This document shows, one piece after another, positions 1 to 7,312 of a DNA stretch of 49,709 nt. The stretch is from Gemmobacter caeruleus. GTDB taxonomy: Bacteria; Pseudomonadota; Alphaproteobacteria; Rhodobacterales; Rhodobacteraceae. The translations under genes were made by a program, and so were the position numbers. The stretch is taken from positions 1 to 49,709 of the forward strand of contig NZ_VKKX01000005.1 in NCBI RefSeq assembly GCF_008271655.1, read 5' to 3'. Within the stretch, counting starts at the first letter, position 1. Every line of letters starts with the position of its first letter. Under the pieces are notes generated by a model. That model was not told the origin of the DNA. It worked only from the letters and a program-made list of their open reading frames with translations, and did no database searches.

Positions 1-90
1 CGTGAAGTGATGCAGCATGTCCGCCTCAGCAGTCGGCAGATCGAGCAATGCCGCGCGCTGTCGGTCGGTCAGAATGCTGCGTCGTGGCAT
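1..90 (-). CDS. tnpA: Tn3-family transposase TnpA, first 30 codons (cut by window edge)
   Basis: Read on the minus strand from the ATG at 90, the sequence encodes MPRRSILTDRQRAALLDLP and continues in frame to base 1. This is the typical N-terminus of Tn3-family transposases, in which a MPRR-IL-RQR-L-LP pattern opens a protein of about 1000 residues. Only 30 codons lie in the window, so the DDE catalytic domain cannot be checked. The gene is divergent from tnpR at 245, with about 150 bp between them, as in Tn3 itself where tnpA and tnpR flank the res site. Family is confident; completeness is unknown. Confidence 0.8.
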   Translation of the reverse strand, partial: MPRRSILTDRQRAALLDLPTAEADMLHHFT

Positions 91-244
91 GGTGGCCTTT
101 CAAAAGAGCGTTGTCCGTATGAGGATCCTTCACCGGACATGTGTTGCAAAGTTTGGTAGGATCAGAAAAACCACACCGCAGAACATAGCGTATAGGTGGT
201 ACGATTTGATTCGCACATGAGGCCCTTTATCCGTACATTCAAAC
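91..244. promoter_or_regulatory. Putative res site and divergent tnpA/tnpR promoters
   Basis: This 154-bp gap separates divergent tnpA and tnpR and is the usual place for the resolvase-binding res site in Tn3-type elements. It is more A+T-rich than its flanks and holds imperfect inverted segments, for example around ATAGCGTATAG at about 186-196. Res subsites are inferred from position; I did not find three clear 12-bp inverted pairs. Confidence 0.4.
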
Positions 245-832
245 ATGACCATGACCAAAATTGGCTACGCCCGCTGCTCGACCAACAAACAGGACCTGGC
301 CGCGCAGCGGCAGGCTTTAGGCGGCTTGGGAGTATCGGAGGGCCGCATCTATACCGATCACGGGCTGACAGGCACCAATCGCGCCCGTCCTGGTCTCGAC
401 CAAGCCCTGGCTGCCGTGCGGGAAGGCGACGTTCTGGTCGTACCAAAGCTAGATCGGCTCGCCCGATCCGTCCCCGATGCACGCGCCATCGCAGAGCAAC
501 TTGAAAAAAAGGGTGTGAAGCTTGCCATCGGTGCATCGGTTTACGATCCGACTGATCCGATGGGCAAAATGTTCTTCAACATTCTGGCCACCTTCGCCGA
601 GTTTGAGGCCGACCTGATCAGAATGCGGACACGGGAAGGTATGGCCATCGCCCGCGCCAAGGGGAAACTCAGAGGAAAGCAGCCTAAACTCTCTGAAAAA
701 CAGCAAAAAGAGCTGACGCGCATGCATGCGTCGGGCGACTACTCCATCAGCGACCTTGCCGAGCTCTTCTCCGTTTCAAGGCCGACAGTCTACAGAACCT
801 TGCAGCGTGCAGGACCCAGTATCAGCCCTTAG
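245..832 (+). CDS. tnpR: Tn3-type resolvase (serine recombinase)
   Basis: A 195-residue small serine recombinase that would resolve transposition cointegrates at res. The N-terminal catalytic domain shows GYARCST (residues 7-13, nucleophile Ser12 with Arg10). The LDRLARS motif carries the conserved catalytic arginines, followed by the long E-helix segment FAEFEADLIRMRTREG. The C-terminal 45 residues form a helix-turn-helix (ISDLAELFSVSRPTVYRTL) for res binding. Length matches TnpR proteins (about 185-195). An ATG six bases downstream (251) is an alternative start. The stop codon at 830-832 lies inside the terminal inverted repeat, so tnpR is the last gene of the transposon, an arrangement known from Tn3-family elements. 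Confidence 0.92.
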   Translation: MTMTKIGYARCSTNKQDLAAQRQALGGLGVSEGRIYTDHGLTGTNRARPGLDQALAAVREGDVLVVPKLDRLARSVPDARAIAEQLEKKGVKLAIGASVYDPTDPMGKMFFNILATFAEFEADLIRMRTREGMAIARAKGKLRGKQPKLSEKQQKELTRMHASGDYSISDLAELFSVSRPTVYRTLQRAGPSISP

Positions 833-865
833 CGTAGGATTTCGCCCCGTCCGGCAGCAGACCCC
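828..865. repeat. 38-bp terminal inverted repeat of the Tn3-family element
   Basis: On the minus strand this segment begins GGGGTCTG and ends ACGCTAAG. That is the same length and the same terminal pattern as the 38-bp Tn3 repeat (which starts GGGGTCTG and ends ACGTTAAG), with internal matches such as CGAAA. It marks the transposon boundary at 865/866. The partner repeat would lie left of base 1. The next five bases (866-870, TTATA) are the candidate target duplication, which cannot be confirmed without the other end. Confidence 0.85.
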
Positions 866-1235
866 TTATACCGGGCGCGACCTTCTCCAGGCGCGCCACG
901 AGAGCGGGGACGAGGACGAACTCGACATAACCGTTCGGCGCGATCGTGAAGAGCCGTTCGGCCTGTGCGGGGTCGAAGGCCTGCTGACCGAGGACCGCGT
1001 CGTCGAGCTGGGCGAGTGCCTCGGCGATCAGCGGTGAGAGTTCGAGCGCGATCGGGGTCGGCTGGATGCCATAGCGCTCGCGGACGAACAGCTGATCCTG
1101 AAGCATCAGTCTTAGACGCGACAGGGCATTGGACAAGGCGGGCTGTGTCATCCCCAGGCGCTCGGCGGCCCGCGTGACGCTGCGCTCCTCCATCAAGGCG
1201 ACGAAGATCGGCAACAGGTTCAGGTCGTAGCGCAC
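866..1235 (-). pseudogene. LysR-family regulator, truncated by the Tn3-family insertion
   Basis: From a GTG at 1235 the product begins MRYDLNLLPIFVALMEER. It continues through a classic LysR helix-turn-helix (SVTRAAERLGMTQPALSNAL, about residues 19-38) and the linker helix. After about 123 codons the reading frame enters the transposon repeat and ends at 822 with residues encoded by the repeat. LysR regulators are about 300 residues, so most of the effector-binding domain is lost. The gene is divergent from the DJ-1 gene at 1349, the standard layout for a LysR regulator and its target, so the intact regulator probably controlled that operon. A DNA-binding fragment might still be made, but it would lack inducer sensing. 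Confidence 0.87.
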
Positions 1236-1348
1236 GCAGTCATCCTGTCATCCGTATATCTGAAATTAGAAATATAAACTTCTAGAATATGTCAACAAGG
1301 CCCATCTACCATCCATCGGCGGCGGACGCCGCGAACATGGAGGTTCAG
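1236..1348. promoter_or_regulatory. Divergent control region of the LysR stump and the DJ-1 operon
   Basis: An A+T-rich island at about 1250-1288 lies between two divergent genes in otherwise GC-rich DNA. It includes TTAGAAATATAAACTTCT, in which AGAA and TTCT form a small dyad, and several T-N11-A patterns of the kind LysR proteins bind. It is the expected site of the promoters and the LysR box. No -10/-35 pair stands out enough to assign. Confidence 0.4.
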
Positions 1349-2143
1349 ATGAGCAAGGGTAAGGTTCTCGTTGTTGGATCGAACGCGACGCAGATCGGTC
1401 TGCGTAGCGGCGGTACCGCGACGGTCGGTCAGTGTCTCAACGAGACGGCGGTCCCCGCGCTGGCTCTGCTCGACGCCGGCTATGATATTGTTCTCGCCAC
1501 GCCCAATGGTGCCAAGCCCCACATCGACGCCGGCTCCGTGTCGGTTGATCATTTTGGCGGCGATGAGACGGCATTCCAGCGCGCCAAGGACTTTTTTGCG
1601 AGCCACCCGGCCATGAACGACGTCCGCACGCTGAAATCGGTCGTCGACGAGGGTCTGGACGGCTTCGTTGGCGTGTTCGTGCCGGGAGGTCACGCGCCCA
1701 TCGTCGACCTGATGGAGGACCGCGATGCGGGCACGATCCTCCGTCACTTCCATGCGGCGGCCAAGCCGACCGCGCTCCTCTGCCACGGGCCGGTGGTCGT
1801 TGTCGCCGCGCTCGACGATGCTCCGGCCTTCCGCAGGGCGCTGGAGGAAGGCGATGACGCCGGGGCGGCCGACCTGGCCCAAGACTGGATCTACGCGGGC
1901 TACCGCATGACCGTCTTTTCGGCGAACGAGGAGAAGATCGCCGAGGAGCAAGTGCTGAAGGGCGAGCTCTACTTTGACATGGAAAAGGCGCTGCGGTCGG
2001 CCGGTGGCGACGTGTCGGTCACCGACGAGAACTTCGCTTCGAATGTCGTCGTCGACCGGGAGCTGATTACGGGTCAGAATCCGGCATCGGACCGGGCCAT
2101 GGCCGACGCGTTGATCGAAGCCCTCGATCGCGCCGCTGCATGA
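1349..2143 (+). CDS. DJ-1/PfpI-family class I glutamine-amidotransferase-like protein
   Basis: A 264-residue cytoplasmic protein of the Hsp31/DJ-1/PfpI superfamily, whose members act as glyoxalase III, deglycase-like or chaperone proteins; the substrate here is unknown. The nucleophile elbow is LLCHGP with Cys145 and His146, preceded by VPGGHAP (111-117), which shapes the oxyanion site. A further conserved segment, SANEEK, follows. The start at 1349 is chosen because GGAGG at 1339-1343 sits six bases upstream; an in-frame ATG at 1337 lacks such a site. It is the first gene of a run (two ABM proteins, SDR) that looks like a stress or aldehyde/quinone detoxification set. It was probably controlled by the broken LysR gene. 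Confidence 0.82.
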   Translation: MSKGKVLVVGSNATQIGLRSGGTATVGQCLNETAVPALALLDAGYDIVLATPNGAKPHIDAGSVSVDHFGGDETAFQRAKDFFASHPAMNDVRTLKSVVDEGLDGFVGVFVPGGHAPIVDLMEDRDAGTILRHFHAAAKPTALLCHGPVVVVAALDDAPAFRRALEEGDDAGAADLAQDWIYAGYRMTVFSANEEKIAEEQVLKGELYFDMEKALRSAGGDVSVTDENFASNVVVDRELITGQNPASDRAMADALIEALDRAAA

Positions 2144-2214
2144 GTACCAGGATGACCGGTGGGGCGCTAAGGGTGCGCCCTCTCACGGATATAACCAAGA
2201 CAAGGAACGGTGCC

Positions 2215-2511
2215 ATGACAGACAACGTGAAGATCGTCGCCGTCCTCACCGCCCGTGCGGATACCGTCGACCGTCTGCGCGCTCTGCTCGACGCCATGCT
2301 AAAGCCGAGCCGTGCCGAACCGGGCAATTTGCGCTACGATCTCTGGCAGGACCAGAGCGATCCGAACCGTTTCGTGCTCGACGAGCTGTACGCGGACGCA
2401 GATGCGGTCGCCGCCCACCGTGCGACGCCCCACTTCCAGAACTACCTCTCTCAGATCGGCGATCTGGCCGAGCGCGCCGCGTTTGTCCTCAACCCCGTCT
2501 CGGCGACCTGA
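2215..2511 (+). CDS. ABM-domain (YgiN-like) putative quinol monooxygenase
   Basis: A 98-residue single-domain protein with the antibiotic-biosynthesis-monooxygenase (ABM) dimeric ferredoxin-like fold pattern. It has a beta strand KIVAVLTAR, a helix VDRLRALLDAML, then EPGNLRYDLWQD, VLDELYAD and HRATPHFQNYL. The EPG-L-Y and H--TPHF features are typical of YgiN-type quinol monooxygenases, which need no cofactor. The start at 2215 follows AAGGA at 2201-2206. It lies 71 bases after the DJ-1 gene and is probably co-transcribed. A related ABM protein is encoded at 3570. Fold assignment is good; the reaction is inferred. Confidence 0.7.
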   Translation: MTDNVKIVAVLTARADTVDRLRALLDAMLKPSRAEPGNLRYDLWQDQSDPNRFVLDELYADADAVAAHRATPHFQNYLSQIGDLAERAAFVLNPVSAT

Positions 2512-2717
2512 GGATGGTGCCAATGGGCAAGCCTGTAGAGTGGGTGGGTTAGGCACGGCTTGTACAGGCGTTCGACACAGACGAGTTGCGGATGATCGGC
2601 CTGTTGGCACCTGCGCTTCGCGTGGTGCCTTACGGACCTAATTCATCCACGCGGCTAACGCTGAGGCGGAGCCGCGATCCAGCGAAAAATCAACAACTGA
2701 CTTGAAGGAATACAGTT
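2512..2717. other. Non-coding gap with a hairpin
   Basis: This 206-bp gap between the ABM and SDR genes has no convincing gene. A hairpin with arms GGCACC (2606-2611) and GGTGCC (2624-2629) could be a weak terminator or mRNA structure, but it lacks a T-tract. An SDR ribosome binding site (GAAGGA, about 2703-2708) closes the gap. Confidence 0.4.
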
Positions 2718-3458
2718 ATGACCAAGGGTATCGAAGGCAAGGTCGTTCTCATCACCGGCGGCAGCACCGGCATCGGCGCAGAAACCGCGCGTCTTCTCGC
2801 GGAACGCGGCGCGAAGGTGGCCATCGCCGCGCGGCGCAAGGACAGGCTCGACGAGGTCGTCGCGGACATCGCCGCAAACGGCGGCACGGCACGTAGCTAC
2901 GCGCTCGACGTCACCGACAAGTCGGCGGTCCAGTCCGTCGTTGCCGCAATTGTTGCCGACTTCGGCCGCCTCGACGTGCTGATCAACAACGCCGGGCTAA
3001 TGCCGATCCGTCCGATGTCCGAGGTCAACACCGACGAGTGGGACCAGATGATCGACGTCAATCTGAAGGGTACGCTCTACGGCATCGCGGCGGCCCTTCC
3101 CGGCTTTCTCGAGCAGGGCAGCGGTCACATCATCAACTTGAGCTCGGTTGCGGGCATCAAGGTCTTCGCACCGGGCGGCACGGTCTACTCCGGCACCAAG
3201 TTCGCCGTCAGCGCGATCAGCGAGGGCTTGCGCCACGAGGTGGGTGAAAAGGTCCGTGTCACGTCAATCGAGCCTGGAGCTGTCGAAAGCGATTTGAAGT
3301 TCACGACGTCTGGCACGGCTGCCGAGACTGTGCTCGACTTCTACAAGCAGGCCATCCCGGCGGCATCGGTGGCGCGTGCTATCGCGTTCGCTGTCGAGCA
3401 ACCTGATGACGTCGACGTCAACGCGATCGTCATCCGGCCGACCGCACAGCAGTTCTGA
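2718..3458 (+). CDS. Short-chain dehydrogenase/reductase (classical SDR)
   Basis: A 246-residue NAD(P)-dependent oxidoreductase with all classical SDR motifs. These are the nucleotide-binding TGGSTGIG (13-20), NNAG (90-93), Asn115, Ser143 in LSSVAG, and the catalytic pair Tyr157/Lys161 in YSGTK. An Arg-Arg pair after the second strand (AIAARRKDR, 36-43) suggests NADP(H) preference. Length is standard. The substrate cannot be read from the sequence; the context of DJ-1 and ABM proteins suggests carbonyl or quinone detoxification. The start follows GAAGGA by nine bases. Confidence 0.92.
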   Translation: MTKGIEGKVVLITGGSTGIGAETARLLAERGAKVAIAARRKDRLDEVVADIAANGGTARSYALDVTDKSAVQSVVAAIVADFGRLDVLINNAGLMPIRPMSEVNTDEWDQMIDVNLKGTLYGIAAALPGFLEQGSGHIINLSSVAGIKVFAPGGTVYSGTKFAVSAISEGLRHEVGEKVRVTSIEPGAVESDLKFTTSGTAAETVLDFYKQAIPAASVARAIAFAVEQPDDVDVNAIVIRPTAQQF

Positions 3459-3466
3459 TTTCAACG

Positions 3467-3497
3467 AGGAGGCGGGGCCGCGCGTGTTCCGCCTCCT
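3467..3497. terminator. GC-rich hairpin after the SDR gene
   Basis: The arms AGGAGGCGG (3467-3475) and CCGCCTCCT (3489-3497) are a perfect 9-bp inverted repeat around a 13-base loop, starting 8 bases after the SDR stop. There is no T-run after it, so it may act as an mRNA 3' stabiliser or attenuator rather than a full terminator. Confidence 0.45.
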
Positions 3498-3569
3498 GGG
3501 GAACGTTCTGGCCCGCTCGTCTGTTACTTTGCCGAATGATATCTGTCCGTTTAACTTGAGGAGTTATTT

Positions 3570-3863
3570 ATGCCCAAACTTGCCCTGTATGTACCACTGA
3601 AGGCCAAGCCCGGAAAAGAGCGCGATGTCGCAGATTTCCTGACCTCGGCATTGCCACTCGTTCAAGCTGAGCCCGGCACTCTGACCTGGTATGTGATCGA
3701 GGAAGGTCCCGGTGCTTACGCGATCTTCGATACGTTCGACACAGAGGAGGATCGGCAGACGCATCTTGACGGCAAAGTTGCCGCCGCACTGATGGATAAG
3801 GCAGAAGAACTGTTTTCTGAACGGCCGCAGATTCACAAGTTCACCCTGCTGGCCGCGAAATAG
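3570..3863 (+). CDS. ABM-domain putative quinol monooxygenase (second copy)
   Basis: A 97-residue ABM-domain protein. It has an N-terminal strand LALYVPLKAKPG, a helix VADFLTSALPLVQAEPG, TWYVIEEG, AIFDTFD and a C-terminal FTLLAAK. The AEPGTLTWY pattern parallels the protein at 2215, so the two are family members rather than recent duplicates. A strong ribosome site (GAGGAG, about 3559-3564) precedes the ATG. It is the last gene of the plus-strand run, and an IS481 element begins 14 bases after its stop, so anything that followed may have been displaced. Confidence 0.72.
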   Translation: MPKLALYVPLKAKPGKERDVADFLTSALPLVQAEPGTLTWYVIEEGPGAYAIFDTFDTEEDRQTHLDGKVAAALMDKAEELFSERPQIHKFTLLAAK

Positions 3864-3877
3864 CGGAGCGGTCGGCA

Positions 3878-4902
3878 CCCTAGGTGTTCAGTCCCGGCAT
3901 CTGGTGGATCGGGTCGAGGATGAATCGATCCGGCTCTGATGTCCAGATTTTGCAGATGTATTCGTAGGGCGTGAGACCGCCGAGCGTCTTCAGCCTGCGT
4001 GCAAAGTTGTAGGCTGCCAGGAAGTCCGCGAGGTGCGTTCGCAGCTGATCGTGGGTTTCATAGTGGAAGCGTTTCACGGTCGCGTCCTTGATCGTTCTGT
4101 TCATTCGCTCGACCTGACCATTGGTCCACGGGTGGTTGGGCTTGGTCAGCCGGTGCTCGATCCCGTTCGCCTCGCAGATCATGTCGAAGCGCATTGGCCG
4201 AGAGTAGATGGTGTTCCGGTTCCGGGGCTGCTCGGCGAACTGGATGCCGTTATCAGTAAGAATCGTGTGGACCTGGTAGGGCACGGCTTCGAGCATATGC
4301 TGCAGGAACTCCCAGGCCGTCTTTCTGTCAGCAGTTGCAACGAGTTGAGCGACGGCGAACTTGGCGGTCCGGTCGATTCCGACGAACAAGTAGAGCTTGC
4401 CCTCGGCGGTCTGCACCTCGGCAATATCGATGTGGAAGAAGCCGATGGGATACCGCTTGAACTTTTGGCGCTTGGGCTTGTCGCCTTCAACATCCGGCAG
4501 GCGCGAGATGCCATGTCGCTGCAGGCACCGATGCAGCGCTGACCGCGTCAAATGCGGGATCGACGACTGCAGGGCATAAAGGCAGTCGTCCAGTGGCAGG
4601 AGCGTGTGGCGCCGGAACGCGACAACCATCGCTTCCTCGGCCTCGGTCAAAACCGTCGACCGCGGTTCCGTAGGCCCGGTCTTCATATCCTCGACCGTCG
4701 CCCGCTTGCGCCACTTCGCGACCGTCTTGGGGTTGATGCCCAGTTCCCGGCTCAACTGCGCGAGCGAAGCTTGCGATCGCTGTATTGCTGCTCTGACGGC
4801 GTGCGTGGTCGTGGCGCTCCCGTGACGAACCTGTCCCATAGTGCTTCCTTCCATTCCTTCGAAAGGATCGCACCATTAAACCGTGGGATCAAACACCTAA
4901 CA
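3878..4902. mobile_element. IS481-family insertion sequence
   Basis: An approximately 1025-bp element bounded by related ends. The left end reads TAGGTGTTCAGTCCC (3881-3895). The right end, read on the minus strand, is TTAGGTGTTTGATCCC (from 4900 down to 4885). Ends starting TGTTAGGTGTTTGATCCC are typical of IS481-type elements. The transposase gene fills the element and its stop codon lies in the left end. Exact outer boundaries and target duplication could not be fixed: the flanks GTCGGCAC and AATTGTCA show no clear direct repeat. Confidence 0.75.
3880..4839 (-). CDS. IS481-family transposase
   Basis: A 319-residue DDE transposase, intact. The N-terminal part has two helix-turn-helix segments (SLAQLSRELGINPKTVAKWR, about 25-44; then LTRSALHRCLQRHG, 98-110). 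The RNase-H-like core carries Asp138 (FHIDIAE), Asp196 (LTDNG) and Glu244 (GQVERMNRT). Usual family length is about 310-350. The ATG at 4839 is preferred over one five codons upstream because the alignment with helix 1 begins here; both are possible. With intact catalytic residues and both ends present, the element may be active. Confidence 0.92.
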   Translation of the reverse strand: MGQVRHGSATTTHAVRAAIQRSQASLAQLSRELGINPKTVAKWRKRATVEDMKTGPTEPRSTVLTEAEEAMVVAFRRHTLLPLDDCLYALQSSIPHLTRSALHRCLQRHGISRLPDVEGDKPKRQKFKRYPIGFFHIDIAEVQTAEGKLYLFVGIDRTAKFAVAQLVATADRKTAWEFLQHMLEAVPYQVHTILTDNGIQFAEQPRNRNTIYSRPMRFDMICEANGIEHRLTKPNHPWTNGQVERMNRTIKDATVKRFHYETHDQLRTHLADFLAAYNFARRLKTLGGLTPYEYICKIWTSEPDRFILDPIHQMPGLNT

Positions 4903-4955
4903 AATTGTCAGTAAATGCCCAAGCGATCCGTAGGGGGGGAATCTACAATGACAGG

Positions 4956-4985
4956 ATATTGTTTGCATCAAGCGGGAAACAATAT
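4956..4985. promoter_or_regulatory. Palindromic operator upstream of the TctC-like gene
   Basis: Arms ATATTGTTT (4956-4964) and AAACAATAT (4977-4985) are a perfect 9-bp inverted repeat with a 12-base spacer, 45-75 bases before the start codon of the solute-binding protein gene. Size and position fit an operator for a dimeric regulator. No regulator gene is adjacent, possibly because the IS481 element inserted just upstream. Confidence 0.55.
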
Positions 4986-5030
4986 GCCGCACTGACTTCA
5001 TCAACATTCCAACATGGGGAGTAAATACAC

Positions 5031-6023
5031 ATGAGACTGTTTTCATCTGGCCGCAGGCTGGCATCTGCTATCGGTATCAGCTGCATGACTTTCGCCTGGG
5101 CGGGCCTCGTGCATGCTCAAGATGCCAACTGGCCGACAAAGCCGATCGAACTCGTGGTTCTGAACGCGCCGGGTGGCGCTTCTGATGTCTTTGCGCGCAG
5201 CCTCGCCGCTGCTGCACAAGACGTGTTCAGTCAGCCTGTCGTCGTCGTGAACAAACCTGGTGGCGGTGGAGCCACGCAGATGGCGGCCATCCGCGCCGCT
5301 GCGCCAGATGGCCATACCATCGGCGTATCCGTCATGACCCATTTCACCGCGATGCAAACCAATCTGGCGGGCACCTTCGCGCCGGACGATTTCTCCTGGA
5401 TCGCTATGCTTCAGGAAGATTCCTACCTGCTCTAGGTGGCAGAAGACTCGCCCTACAAGACATTTGCAGATGTGGTTGATGCCTACGCGGGCAAGGACAC
5501 GCAGATTTCAATCGGTGGCTTTGGTCCGATCGGGTCGGCCGCGAACATTGCGTCACATCTCGTGTTTGAATCGGCCGGCATCAAGCAGAACTGGGTCAGT
5601 TTTGATGCCTCGTCTGAAACCGTGACAAATGTTCTGGGCGGACATGTCGAGATCGGCGCCGGCAATCCCAATGCCGTGCTAGAATTCGTTGCGGCTGGTC
5701 GTCTTCGTGTTCTGGGTATTCTTTCGGCGGAACGGTCAGCCTCGCTGCCCGACGTTCCAACATTTGCCGAACTCGGTTATAATGCAAACACCAACTGGGC
5801 GAATGTGCGCGGGATCTTTGGCCCCAAGGATATGCCTGCAGATATCCAGCAAAAGATTGCCGATGGCATGTTCGAGGCGATGCAGAAGCCCGAGTTCCAG
5901 GCTTTTCAGACCGCAGCAGGGATCAAGGGTCTGACCGTCGGACCGGCTGAATACGCAGCCTTCGTCGAAAATGTTGTGGAAGTTGCGCGGGTCGGGCTAG
6001 AGGCGGTGGGCATTTCGCAATAG
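5031..6023 (+). pseudogene. TctC-family periplasmic solute-binding protein with an in-frame amber codon
   Basis: A tripartite tricarboxylate transporter (TTT) receptor of about 330 codons in one frame, interrupted by TAG at 5433-5435 (codon 135). Before the stop lie a signal peptide (cleavage about VHA/QD), the WP-KPI---V binding-cleft segment and GGASDVFAR. After it come the rest of domain 1, GGFGPIGS, the Bug-type DVPTFAELGY motif and the C-terminal lobe. Everything downstream of the stop still looks selected, so the change is recent or tolerated. The stop sits where most relatives have a hydrophobic or small residue just before the DSPYKT segment. No TctA/TctB membrane genes are present, so the receptor is an orphan. 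A suppressor tRNA or readthrough is possible but less likely. Confidence 0.87.
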
Positions 6024-6045
6024 GTTTCCCACATAAAGACAAGGT

Positions 6046-6075
6046 GCCCACGCAATTCTGCGTGGGCGTTTTCCT
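6046..6075 (+). terminator. Rho-independent terminator after the TctC-like gene
   Basis: GCCCACGCA (6046-6054) pairs perfectly with TGCGTGGGC (6059-6067) around the 4-base loop ATTC and is followed by GTTTTCCTTT. This is a strong intrinsic terminator for the plus-strand transcript, and it sits against the end of the convergent DUF983 gene. Confidence 0.88.
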
Positions 6076-6076
6076 T

Positions 6077-6439
6077 TCAGAATCCGTGCAGGCGGTCCGC
6101 CCATTGCCAGCCGATCATAAGCCCTTTGATCCGGGGCAGCAGCAGCAGACTGCCCACCAGAACAACGACACTGATCGACAGCGCCGTCGCCATCGGACCA
6201 AGGGCGGTGTAAACAATCATGAAATGCAGCATAAAGCCTGCAATGTGGCACATCAGCAGGATGGTAAAATAGGCCGGGCCGTCATCTGCCTTTTGCGCGG
6301 CAAAGCTCTGTCCGCAGGCCTCGCAGGCGGGGGCCACTTTCAGATAGCTGGTAAACAGCCTACCATCGCCGCATTTGGGGCAGCGATGACGCAAGCCGTT
6401 CCTCATGGCGGGTTTTCTCTGGCGCAGATCGTTACTCAT
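6077..6439 (-). CDS. DUF983 family membrane protein
   Basis: A 120-residue protein with an N-terminal zinc-ribbon-like pair (CPKCGDGRLF and CEACG) and two hydrophobic segments forming membrane helices. This is the layout of DUF983 proteins, common in alphaproteobacteria and often near cytochrome oxidase genes. The start at 6439 is set by AGGAGG at 6445-6450; an ATG eight codons upstream lies before that site. It is 69 bases downstream of the nitrilase operon on the same strand and could be read through from it, but it has its own ribosome site and no known link to Nit1C clusters. Function unknown. Confidence 0.85.
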   Translation of the reverse strand: MSNDLRQRKPAMRNGLRHRCPKCGDGRLFTSYLKVAPACEACGQSFAAQKADDGPAYFTILLMCHIAGFMLHFMIVYTALGPMATALSISVVVLVGSLLLLPRIKGLMIGWQWADRLHGF

Positions 6440-6508
6440 GGCAGCCTCCTGAATTGACTGCATGATATCACATAAATGAATCCGATCAATATGCAGACAT
6501 GCGGCAAA

Positions 6509-7312
6509 TCAACTCAGCTTTTCCGTTACCACCTGTGCAATGACCCGCCCGTTTGAAGCCAGGGTGATGCTGTGCCTGTCAGGCTTAGCGCGATCTGTGT
6601 GGACCGCGGCTGTCACGCGCTCTCCGGCGTCAACATTGCCCAGAAAAACGATCTTGCGTCGCGTGAGCATTCGGGTCGCCGCCTCGGGGTACAGCGCCCA
6701 TTCCGCCCTGTCAGCCAGCGCCGGATAATTCGCGCAATACAGCAACCCGGCCGCGTTGAATTCTGTGGTGGGGCATGGGGTGACATCCGTTTGCAGGGTG
6801 TCACCAGCAGACCCTGCTCCGCGATAAAGCTGTGCCGCTTCTTCGGCAAAGCCATCATCAGCACCCGCCTCCATCATCGGCAGGTCTAGCTTACCCACTG
6901 GCTGTGCCCGCCGGATATGGGCATTTCCACCCACACCATGGCGCACAAAAGCCGTGATCAGAGTGACCTCGGCAAAGTCCTCACCGCCGATATCCAGGCT
7001 GTGAAACGAGATCAGCCGGGTTGCCGACAGCCGCCGCAAGCGCGAGGCGATTGTCAGCAGTGCGCCGGGCCTTGCCAGCTCGGGCTGCGCAATCCGTTCT
7101 GAAATCGCACAGAACGCCGCATAGACCGGCGCGCCTGTCGCGTCGTGAAACACCGCTGCCTGCTGCCCCATCGCATCTGCGATCTGCCGCCAATGCACAT
7201 CGCCCAGATGTCGCAGCAACCAGCCCTCGGACAGCCCGCGCCAGCCGCATTCCGCCATCCCCAACCGGCGCTGCCCAATCGTGTCACAGCGCTCAATCCG
7301 CTCATGCTTCAT
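6509..7312 (-). CDS. LnmK/Pnap_2097-like hot-dog protein, last gene of the nitrilase operon
   Basis: A 267-residue protein with two hot-dog-like halves. The first has GMAECGWRGLSEGWLLRHLGD near the N-terminus. The second has EFNAAGLLYCANYPALADRAEW, the pattern I associate with the LnmK-like Pnap_2097 family (LnmK is a bifunctional acyltransferase/decarboxylase of leinamycin biosynthesis). The start overlaps the previous stop by ATGA at 7309-7312, so it is translationally coupled to the FAD oxidoreductase. It is not one of the seven core Nit1C genes as I remember them, so it may add an acyl-transfer or thioesterase-type step to the product of the cluster. Fold recognition is by motif only; the reaction is unknown. 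Confidence 0.7.
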   Translation of the reverse strand: MKHERIERCDTIGQRRLGMAECGWRGLSEGWLLRHLGDVHWRQIADAMGQQAAVFHDATGAPVYAAFCAISERIAQPELARPGALLTIASRLRRLSATRLISFHSLDIGGEDFAEVTLITAFVRHGVGGNAHIRRAQPVGKLDLPMMEAGADDGFAEEAAQLYRGAGSAGDTLQTDVTPCPTTEFNAAGLLYCANYPALADRAEWALYPEAATRMLTRRKIVFLGNVDAGERVTAAVHTDRAKPDRHSITLASNGRVIAQVVTEKLS

